Shown here one piece after another: positions 57,001-64,000 of a DNA stretch of 64,000 nucleotides; position 1 is the first letter of the stretch, and each line of letters starts with the position of its first letter. The stretch is from contig CM055110.1 of the NCBI GenBank assembly GCA_029204225.1, positions 44,708,953-44,772,952 of the forward strand, in the 5' to 3' direction. Made by a program: the position numbers and the translations under genes. This stretch comes from Diphasiastrum complanatum. Taxonomy: Eukaryota; Streptophyta; Lycopodiopsida; Lycopodiales; Lycopodiaceae. A model generated the notes under the pieces. It saw nothing but the letters and a program-made list of their open reading frames with translations, did not search any database and was not told where the DNA came from.

Positions 57001-59700
57001 AGTGCTCCTCCGACTCCACCTCATCAAGGAACATAACTGGCAAATCTGCTCCTCTCTCGGGGTACCATGGAACCTCCCAGTCTCAATAGCCCACTGATGT
57101 GATGATATGCGAAGCTGTCCCAATGTAAATGTGAGGGTGTGTGATAACCCCGAGTCCAAATAGTGTGGCAGAACTGGGAGCCCTACTATGTCTAGCTCAA
57201 TGAAATGAGTCCGATAATAGTTGGGCTTAACCCCAAGCTATCGCCTCCAAGTACGATCGAGATATGTCCGATATAGGAAGTGTCTGATATACTGATGAGT
57301 ACCAAAGGGGAGCTTTGTAATGGAGATACCAAATGACTCAAGGAGGAAGTGGGATGCCTGAGAGAACCATGACAGCCTGTATCCTTGATCATGAAGGGTA
57401 GTGTGAGGAAGCAAGTGCTGTCTATGTATATCTCGTATCTGCATCTAGAAGAGCCTGAACTCTCTGAATATATGCAATAAGCTGGAAGGCTGCATCTATC
57501 CGAATGGGTGGAACGACAAACTCTGCAAGAAGGATCTCGTGTGGAACCAAGGGCTTCGCGTACCATGTCAAACTATATCCTATTCAATAGGTAGTAGGTA
57601 CCATGTCAGGTTAGTCCTCGATGAGCCCTTACAACTTTAGACTTGACTCTCGACTCTCTTATAGTTAGTTATAGAATCTAGATGAGAGCCAAGGGCAAGA
57701 AAATGAATTATGAGATACAAAGACACATATATAAGAGATCTGAGTTCAAGATAATTTATCATAGAATCCCGAAAATCGGGGAGCTTAAAAGCTTGGTTTA
57801 TTCAGAGTATTTTGTATTTTATATGTCGTGGTAACTCATGTTTATGTATTATGGTCCTTGATTTGTTAATTTTTTAGCTTCTTATAGTTTTTAAATTTTT
57901 TTTTTTCCTTGTTGATTGTTATTTGCTTCTTAGTCACCATTGAGTCTACCCAAGGGAATCTAGATTCATTGAAACTTAAACAACAACGAATGCTTTGTAC
58001 CGATGAGACATAAAGTAGTGCTGATTGGCTAAGATTTTTTCTTTTTGAATTCTTTATTATTGTTTTCTTATGACTACGTTGACTTTCTCCATAGCATGTA
58101 TGCTTTTTCTGAGCTTCATGTAATGGCATATCAGATTTCTCATATGAAATTTATGAATTTGGATATATTCCAATTTCACAAATAGACAATTGATCAATGG
58201 TACTCCGTAGTCGTTGCCAGTCCATTTGCTCTGCTCTCTGTTTATAGATGCAGCTGATGTCCTTTGTGAGATTTGGCCATTGCTTATGAGCAATTTCATC
58301 TATACATCATCTTTTGTGCACCTTGTTTGACTTTTCTTTTTGAATCTGGATGCAGATGATATATGATCCAGCTTTGCTTGAGCAAGGGAAGTGTGATGTT
58401 CTTCCGGTAATCATTCTTTGACTGTCCTATGTATCCATAACTGCTTGATTATTCAGAAGGAAAGCTGTAGACCGAGGATAGATGACCACATAGCAATACC
58501 AACACATGATGAAAACTTTTGAAAATGTGTGCCTCTATCATGTTGTTTGTGCAGACCCTCTACAATCCTGTTATTTTGGAAATTCTTTGCTCCGAGGAAT
58601 TTTTACATTTTGAGTTTTTACCTTATTTTACCATTTTAATGTGACAGGATAAGGATATATCAGTAGATGGGCAAACGACTGCAGCACGTGGTCCAGCAGA
58701 AGAAGATACGAGAAGAAAGCAAGTTGTAATCAATGCCCCAACAGGGGTCATTGTTGAATACGAAATATTTTATGAGGGCAAATACAAGACAAATGGAGGT
58801 TGGATGTATGACATAGCAGTGAAAAAAGACAACAAAGAAACAAGGTAACACACACACACACACACACAGGAACAGGAACAGGTGCATGCACAGAAAGAAT
58901 GCAAATGAATCAATGGACTGTGTGAAATTGCTATCGGAGGAAATTGCTGGAGAGATGAGTATTAGCCTGTACGTAAATTTAGCAAGAGCGCATCTATTTG
59001 CAATGTCTCCTTATGCGTTCTATACAGTATAAAGATTTATCCCTTGCATTTACAGGCATCGAGTGATCTGCGGACGATTTTTACCCTGAAGCAGCAAACA
59101 TGCATGAAGACACTTTCTTGGAAACTGTGATGGGCTTTCTCTTGGTAAGAAGGATGATGTTTTGTATGCTTGTTATCTATGAAGCCCTTGGGATACATTG
59201 GACGAGCATTTAACACGATGTTGATTCATTTTTATGGAATTTGAGCTAGCTCATTGAATGCTGTTTTGTTGCTTGAAGAGCGCGAAAATGTTTAATGTTT
59301 GTTTCTGGTCTGGATTGGTATTTTTAGCATAAAAAGGTGCCTCGGCATACTGAAGGCATGAGGTCAGCTAAGCAATTTCCCCATCAACTATTTTGCGGTA
59401 GGCGAGGTGGCACAAAATTATGATGATTTCAGAACTTGGTTCACCGCAGAACTTCCTGATGATTATTGGCGCTTCAACAATATCCAAACATATGGAATCC
59501 TATCGGATTCACCAGCGCCTGTAGGCCCTGAAGAGATTGTGAGCACAAGGGGGCAAGAAGCTTTTCTGACATTTAGATTCCTTGAGAAAGAAAGCTATGG
59601 GGTGAAGGTTGGCAGGCACCAAGGAAAGTCAGTCACGTGTCATCATGTTAGTGTAGTTTCAAATTCCCCAAATGGTAGATTTGGACAGCTTATTGATTGA
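45008..59700 (+). CDS. Plastid-targeted GIY-YIG-domain protein; large transposon-filled introns, apparent 3' frameshifts
   Basis: Exons: 45008-45019, 45171-45662, 53566-53739, 58356-58406, 58648-58844, 59056-59144 and 59328-59700, all with GT-AG introns. The start MAATTSLSLA, made by splicing a 12-nt first exon to exon 2, and the following Ser/Thr/Arg-rich stretch (1-75) look like a chloroplast transit peptide. Residues about 111-180 form a GIY-YIG-like domain: AVYD (114-117), YIG (124-126), Arg132, LLAIRKQ, WISELGTTPRGN. It resembles the N-terminal domain of plant glutaredoxin S16, but no glutaredoxin domain follows. Later parts are SERGKALAAASKAKMLLQTL, YDPALLEQGKCDVLP and NGGWMYDIAVKKDNKETRHR. 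A TGA at 59087-59089 ends the frame at 319 aa. Beyond it, protein-like sequence continues in shifted frames (DDFYPEAANMHEDTFLETVM; FPINYFAVGEVAQNYDDF) to 59700. Function unknown; nuclease activity is not implied. Confidence 0.85.
46454..47288 (+). repeat. 5' LTR of the intronic element
   Basis: Starts TGTTAAAATT and ends GTACTTTGACA just before the primer-binding site. Contains GTGTATATATGG (TATA-like, near 46933) and the palindrome TTCACACGTGTGAA (47099-47112). Keeps a 36-bp segment (around 47243-47278) that the 3' LTR lacks. Confidence 0.95.
47289..47300 (+). other. Primer-binding site (initiator tRNA-Met type)
   Basis: TGGTATCAGAGC, the standard plant primer-binding site complementary to the 3' end of initiator tRNA-Met, with zero spacing from the LTR end. 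Confidence 0.95.
48120..48830 (+). repeat. Four degenerate leader repeats in the intronic element
   Basis: Units with the pattern CCATTCCAA..CAAGAG..GAGATTC.TTGGG.....GTCCAAAAGGGGTG start near 48126, 48408, 48583 and 48751. Each is followed by TTTGATTT-like sequence and then CTAGTGTAGATCC- or GAATCAAG-like text. They are upstream of the reading frame. Confidence 0.7.
48898..50874 (+). CDS. Zinc-knuckle protein with a duplicated unknown domain, encoded by the intronic retrotransposon
   Basis: The open frame is 658 codons; the second Met (residue 44, at 49027, MASIGGN) may be the true start. A retroviral-type knuckle C-x2-C-x4-H-x4-C lies at C60, C63, H68, C73 (CNLCGKRDHFVSRC), and a second, degenerate one (CFLCGKMHEAW) at 111-121. 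Between them is a Lys/Ser-rich basic stretch. From about residue 215 the protein consists of two diverged copies of a unit of about 228 residues: CFEEIFVSQRWIKAILVEC pairs with CFSETFASQSWSKAILVEY, CKLLMRISEASKVDTYIHKQ with CKLFMRESESSSKETYLHNE, and SNVDD with ANVDE. I recognise no capsid, protease or polymerase. The frame is free of stops, suggesting recent selection or youth. It could be a derived gag or a captured host gene. Confidence 0.75.
   Translation: MIQNLWSRSCVDPSRLLNVFKSSFLRVTNYILKSHINRFYFLIMASIGGNLLEASKDPKCNLCGKRDHFVSRCYKMKTNPSKENQSKGAEVKDGASISKCKGKKDKSKERCFLCGKMHEAWSLTRTHKICLQKSIITHVKPFEVLHLEVNFLVQDAKINVTFINVTWIYFMSLESILLRTLEKFKFIIMIQEKPRKIKEEQSQNENSSIYALMTSYEELFCFEEIFVSQRWIKAILVECDALIDSKACFPCKLTLNMKSRKWKCLHNVFFVGFNKIMNDVFIHNVEDCKFSILKASCKLLMRISEASKVDTYIHKQVVSLIEMEMLLDFNIRKIMPRCGDFWTYVSSISNVDDHMKCTLYDHVCCDHFETWRSWISINEDHQEGDLEESSRGSSVPRIEEESPSQVMIPRRILRDMVELIWLTFQGQEEHISSSIHLMLASLMSFGESICFSETFASQSWSKAILVEYGVSLENIVDVLNDMKLILDQLESKWLFHQMYALESCKSKSELSTHSVKNCLFSCIEANCKLFMRESESSSKETYLHNEVSSLIRSEISMVTKHEDMIQTLCYYSMHSLANVDEPNPRDLGNMMLDLCDPHESRRTLYFIMELQLFSRRRSFWINHMLQGWNKSMKEVLGWCKALKFIKKINIKEALSWIR
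51011..51825 (+). repeat. 3' LTR of the intronic element
   Basis: Starts TGTTAAAATT after the purine tract and ends GTACTTTGACA before the AAAAG duplication. Has 16 extra bases (near 51485) absent from the 5' LTR and the same TTCACACGTGTGAA palindrome (51671-51684). Confidence 0.95.
51831..53565. other. Rest of intron 2; one unrecognised coding-like fragment
   Basis: A 105-codon minus-strand frame at 52408-52725 contains SSQAIIDIEDAYVTIDSIVL, VHIPKASTLLSQKSICSII and CKHGKMPQCLYEQEV. It reads like real protein but belongs to no family I can name; a transposon or captured gene piece is likely. The rest is AT-rich. Confidence 0.4.
54421..54524. repeat. Tandem duplication, period 52 bp, in intron 3
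   Basis: TCTCTAGAAAATATAGAA then TTTCCCC and AAGTTCAAAACTCC (from 54421) is repeated from 54473 with a few changes. Confidence 0.85.
54792..55532. mobile_element. hAT-like non-autonomous DNA transposon in intron 3
   Basis: About 740 bp with inverted ends: left AGTCGCACTGCGATTCAG, right (reverse complement) AGTTGCAGCGAATCGCGATT. Multiple GAATCGCGATTC palindromes lie near both ends, a pattern of plant hAT MITEs, and there are A/T runs and a G/C-rich centre. The 14-mer ATAGATAGAGGCAT sits immediately outside both ends (54778-54791 and 55533-55546), longer than the 8 bp expected for hAT. No transposase. Confidence 0.65.
55550..56090 (-). pseudogene. Possible LINE pol debris
   Basis: Minus-strand fragments such as WLLYLWQSKFMVQVWSPW and NIIFQWFNKLVPPKLDANT recall the region after the RT of plant non-LTR elements, but frames are broken and no catalytic motif is seen. 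Low confidence. Confidence 0.3.
56850..57570 (-). pseudogene. LINE-type reverse-transcriptase C-terminal region with zinc-binding motif
   Basis: Across several broken minus-strand frames one can read LRISSHQWAIETGRFHGTPR, then EEQICQLC, then EVESEEHFIFRCPVYYEIRG. This is the C-x2-C...H-x4-C module found at the C-terminus of some non-LTR retrotransposon and endonuclease/RT proteins. Upstream, LLAEFVVPPIRIDAAFQLIA and VMVLSGIPLPP appear in other frames. At least three frame changes make it non-functional. It lies antisense in intron 3 of the GIY-YIG gene. Confidence 0.6.
58847..58869. repeat. (CA)n microsatellite at a 5' splice site
   Basis: ACACACACACACACACACAC begins two bases into intron 5, within the donor context AG|GTAACACAC. 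Confidence 0.9.
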
Positions 59701-60460
59701 GCTATGAGTTAGGTACCTAGAGGAAAATTTTTGTTCTCTTATGCTGCCTTTTTGTCTCCTCGCAAAGTGCATGAGCACACACAAGCACATGATTTGTTAT
59801 TACAATAGTCTTTAATTGCCTTATTTCACTGAGATCTAACATTCTCCCATGAATTCTTTGATCAAAATCCTTTATCTGTATGCCAATATAACTGTGAAGA
59901 ATAATTGGATAATTCTAAGAAATGATCATGTTTGAATGGTTTGCAAAATTTGAGGGAGAATTGCCTCTACTTTGAGATCCCATTCTTTGGATAACGCTGT
60001 CATATTGATTGAATTGCATGGACTTGATTTGCACCTATATCCATAAACTTGCCTCTCCTTCCTCATCTGATGGACCAATGCACTTACTAGCAACTACATG
60101 AATATTGGACAGTACAGCACAATTCAAAGCATTGTCAAGAAAACATTCAATAAATCACTTTGCTACACGCTATCTGGCCTCCACATTCTCATGACTTTTA
60201 CAGGCACAAAGCACAAAGAAAAATTAGGTTAGCATTGCATCATCGGATTATCTCTCTTGCCATATTAAGGACTCATAGGGGCCAAAATGGTCAATTATGC
60301 AGCTTAGTAGTGTTCTTCAATTGATGAATTGCCATATACTCAACTTACAGATGCTCAGCCTGCAATGGTCAATAAAAGAAAACAAGTAACGTCATGTACT
60401 ATGCATACACAGTACAAACTTATAGGAGGGCACATATGCTTTGTCCTTTGCTTGGGCCTT
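59701..60460. other. Downstream of the GIY-YIG gene; no gene seen
   Basis: AT-rich DNA, probably holding the 3'UTR and polyadenylation signals of the gene, which I cannot pinpoint. No open frame of interest. Confidence 0.4.
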
Positions 60461-60990
60461 TTATGCTTTGGCTTGGATTTTTTTGGTTAGGGTTGTTGTT
60501 GGTTTTTTCCCCCCCGTGCCTTGGAGCTGTGGCGTGCTCCTTTTTCCTTCGTCTGGCTGTGTTTTTGTGGCGGGTGTTGCTAGTTCGTTCTTGTTTTTCT
60601 GATTCTTTCTCTTCCTTTCTTCTGACTCTGCGCGGTACCTTCTTCCTTACTCTTTGGCATCCTCTGGTTTAGGAGTCTTCTGGGCGACCATGGTTGGTCC
60701 GCGTTGTTGCTATTCTGGAGCCCCGGCGTGGTTGTTGGCATTTGCTCTGGGTTTTGTGGGTTTTCTGGTTTTTTTTTTGTGCTTCCCTGTATTTCGACTT
60801 GTGTTGGGTGTTGTTTTGGGTTTTTGTGGCTTCGGCTAAGGTACGTGTTGCATTTGGTTACCCACTCGTTTCGCTGTTGGTTTTCTGGTGTTTGGGTCGG
60901 AGTTTTTTTTCTCTTTTTAGCTCTCTTCTAGTTCTTTTCGGTGTGTTGGCTAGGTCTCTTGTTTTGGGGGGGGGGGGGGGAGGGGACTTT
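60460..60990. repeat. Strand-asymmetric T/G-rich low-complexity segment with a poly-G run
   Basis: About 500 bp of T/G/C-rich plus strand almost devoid of A, ending in a run of 17 or more G (around 60965-60981). The open frames are long Phe/Leu/Val/Trp strings in all three plus frames, a sign of composition rather than coding. The minus strand would be an A/C-rich leader-like sequence. Confidence 0.6.
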
Positions 60991-63050
60991 TAGTGAGCTT
61001 CTTTGGCAATTCCAAAATTGTCATATCCCAAGGATGCACTAGTAAATTGGCTACCATTGTCAACAACCACACCCAAATAGATAGTGTTGAATGTTTTGTT
61101 AATTAAATACATCATATACAAACTCACATCAATGATTTTTTGTAGCTCATTATTTAATTATATTTTGAGTTATTGTTTTGTCCATGAGATACAACATAGA
61201 CAAGCTCACATAAACTATCAACTTTTCAAAGCATCATCTAACTATTGGGTTTAGGGTTTATGGTGATTACAATTACATTCTCAAACAAAAAAAAAAATCT
61301 AACGTCCAATCCTCATCTATTGAACCACAAACAAATGTATCTTCTCTAATTTTAGTAAAAACTTGCTACACTCATTAAGTACATGATAAACACAATGAGT
61401 CTATCAGTAAATATTGCTTGCAATCTAGTGGATGAACTACATGTTAATGGACCCTTGTTTGAGCACTCCAAACGTACTATTCTAATGCATGTCCATTATT
61501 ATACTTAAGAGCTTTAATTAGTGTGTGAGAAAAGTATGGGTGTAAATTTTTCTATTGTTTATGTTGTTATGAAAAGAGATTCAACCCATTTTTTTTTAAA
61601 GTGCAAGAAATACACATCGTTGAATTTTAGAGTACAAGGCTTGTAAACTTGAGTCTTGGTGAGTGGAATACTAATGTTCTCTTCTCAAAAATTGGCTAGT
61701 CGTCGAGGATGAAAGCTATCCTAAACTTGGATGTATGGAATTAAATTCAAACTTAGGCACATTGGGCACACAATTTATGTAGCGATTGTAGCTAAGACTT
61801 TTGATAATTTGCAACAAAGAAAAGCCAAATATGTAATATGTAGTTGCCTAGATTTTCAAAAGAGAGTTGCAGATAAGAAGTCGTACATGGCCTACAAGCA
61901 CTTATATCTTGTATTTATGCGGGTCATGGGCTTGGATCAACTTTTTATCCATCAACTAATTCTAAAGAAATAGAAGTTTTCCAAGCCCTTCATTGTGAGA
62001 GGACCTATATTTCCTGACAATAAGGACACTTACGCAATCATGATTCAATTGAATTAGGCACCCTTTGTTTTGGAGGCATGATTCTTTCCAAGTATGGCAA
62101 GTTCTATCCAAAATGCAATTTTTGCAAAAGGAGACTTAATTGTATGTCACTTTATGTGTGGACTAAGTCTTCACAAATTTTTTTGACTATGTAAGTGATC
62201 TGGCAATGAGACAAATTATATCAAAGAGTTCAATTTCATTATGCATTCACAATTGTTAACTTTGTGATTTCTTGAATATGTCCACATGCATGCCCCTAAA
62301 CCAAACCAAAATACTTTCTTCATTAGCACTTTTTAATGACAATTTAACAACGAGATCCAATAAAAGACAAAACACAATAGGCCTTTTTTTAGCTATCCTA
62401 TTTAACAACAACATTGATCCTCCATGAGGTTCTCAAGTGGTATAACATTGAAAATAATTACTTCCCATACACCAAATTATCTAAAGCACTTGGGTGAGAA
62501 TGCACTAGTACATCCGTAGCCTAAACTTTGTAAAACAAGCACCTGAACTAGTATTTGATAGGAATTTTTTTATTCATTTATTATCAGAAACTAGAATAGC
62601 AGAAACCGGATGGGCTCAATTCTATTTTTTTTTCTCACAATTCTAGATGAGTCCCTAGATTTAGTAACTTCTATTCTACAAAATGTGTGCAATCATCTTT
62701 ACTCTTCTACAAAATAGAAGCTATGATTTTATTTGGTTTTTCTATTTTTGAAAGTCATGTAATGATATTAGCGGCATTTCTCTTGTTATAAATATCAATT
62801 GTGAGACATTCAGAGCAAGGCGATTGTAACAAAGCTTATTGGCTAGTCTTAGAGGATGATGATGCGTCAATGGTATTTTTCAAATATTATGTAGGCAAGA
62901 ACGAGTGCAAGACATTATTGGTATCAGGTGAATTATTGTGAACTATATTAGAAGTCAAAGGAAATGAGTCCAAGCCTTCAAGCATCTTTGTTTTCAAATC
63001 ATTGAATGTTATGGTTTGATTTTGTAGTTCTCTTGTTCGAAAGTTGGACA
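60991..63050. other. AT-rich stretch, no gene recognised
   Basis: Only short frames, including an 80-codon one at 61731-61973 with no family signature. Phrases near 62800-63050 probably belong to the copia remnant that follows. Confidence 0.4.
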
Positions 63051-63054
63051 TTCA

Positions 63055-63300
63055 CTAGATGGATGTTCAGACGTTCAGACAATATTCCTTAATGGATACA
63101 TACAAGAAGACATCTATATCTATTAACTGGAAGGTTACGTCCTTCAAGGTCAAGAGCATAAAGCATGCAAGTTGCAGAAAGCTCTCTATGGGCTAAAGCA
63201 AGCTCCAAGGGCTTGGTTCGATAAGGAAAATAATCAAAGGAATCACTTGAAGAATATGGAATTCGGTCTATTTCATTCCATGTGGATACACTATTAGTTA
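63055..63300 (+). pseudogene. Ty1/copia reverse-transcriptase fragment
   Basis: The plus strand reads DVQT, FLNGYIQEDIYIY, a stop where a Gln/Met codon is usual, then LEGYVLQGQEHKACKLQKAL and YGLKQAPRAWFDK. This is the conserved copia RT stretch LNG-x-L-x-E-x-I-Y...LYGLKQAPRAW. It is broken before the YVDD box. Confidence 0.85.
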
Positions 63301-63634
63301 CCATGAGTAATTTAAGACCCCTCATTCCTTTATGTAGAATTGTATCAGGTTTTGTAATTAGAAATGTAAATAACCAATGTTTGAAATTAAAGCATAGGGC
63401 ATGTCATGGAAAAGGAAGATTTTATACTTTCACTTTCTACCACTTAAGGGTGATTTTGGTTGTCTATGCGAAGCCACTATGGGATGAGACATGGGAGCAA
63501 TGATACGTTCCCATGCCATATATAAGACAAAAAGATGTAATTCTTGTTAATAGTGAGGGCCCATTGGTGAGTGATTGCACGCACAGGACAAGGCAAATGG
63601 GCAACCATTCATGCTATAATTGTTTTTGAATTTT

Positions 63635-63636
<2 letters not shown>

Positions 63637-63676
<40 letters not shown>
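63637..63676. repeat. (GA)n microsatellite
   Basis: Uninterrupted GA dinucleotides, about 38 bp. The sequence from here to the window end is AT-rich with no gene seen. Confidence 0.95.
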
Positions 63677-63678
<2 letters not shown>

Positions 63679-64000
63679 AAGCTCTTTGTGCTCCCTAAAA
63701 CTCAAGATTTCGCCTTTTAACAATATTTTTTACAAGAATGTCATTGACCCCAATACCTAGTATTATTTTTGCAAGAAGGCAAGTAAAAAAATGTGGGTCT
63801 TTTACATAATCATTGTACTTTAATTTGACGTTTCAAATCTAGCTTTAAGTCACACTTTGATAATATTTAAATGTAAGTCATTTCAATCTTTGTCTTATTT
63901 AGGACCCTTCCTTAAATGCATTGCTAATTGACAAATGCCAAGGTTTATTCATACAACCAAACCCTCTAGGAGATGAAATGACTCTAATGGTTAGAAAAAA

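Noticed and set aside
60394-60993. Phe/Leu/Trp-rich frames resembling a membrane protein
   Set aside because: All three plus frames look alike because the strand is T/G-rich; composition explains them.

Overview
The window is a transposon-rich piece of a land-plant nuclear genome. It holds two interrupted protein-coding genes with canonical GT-AG introns, Ty1/copia, Ty3/gypsy, Helitron, LINE-like and hAT-like debris, plant-type tRNA-Met primer-binding sites, and long AT-rich unique stretches. One gene has introns of about 8 kb and 4.6 kb filled with transposons. That suggests a large-genome plant; a fern or another non-angiosperm would fit, but this is inference.

Layout. 1-6.85 kb: a diverged LTR on the minus strand, a broken gypsy gag (minus), a broken gypsy RT/RNase H (plus), and a copia element (minus) with scrambled domain order. 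7-14.3 kb: minisatellites, CT/GA microsatellites and a Helitron helicase fragment. 14.4-28.5 kb: mostly unique AT-rich DNA with three old local duplications and a probable solo LTR; no gene recognised. 28.56-33.06 kb: a complete FLX-like coiled-coil gene on the minus strand (four coding exons plus a 5'UTR exon). 33.5-37.8 kb: TG-rich microsatellites and copia pieces flanked by long direct repeats. 37.8-43.2 kb: a copia element (minus) with a second copia inserted in it; the inner one has its TATAA target duplication. 43.9-44.8 kb: a tandem duplication and several hairpins. 45.0-59.7 kb: a gene for a plastid-targeted GIY-YIG-domain protein (plus). Its second intron holds a young LTR retrotransposon with perfect AAAAG target duplications. 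Its third intron holds a hAT-like element and LINE debris. Its 3' end carries two apparent single-base frameshifts. 59.7-64 kb: low-complexity DNA and a copia RT fragment.

The two genes have no evident functional link: one looks like a nuclear coiled-coil regulator, the other a chloroplast protein. The strongest unusual object is the intronic retrotransposon at 46454-51825. It has no pol, and its single large reading frame joins a retroviral-type zinc knuckle to a tandemly duplicated domain I do not recognise. A second theme is a CACACGTGTG palindrome module shared by several otherwise different LTRs in the window.
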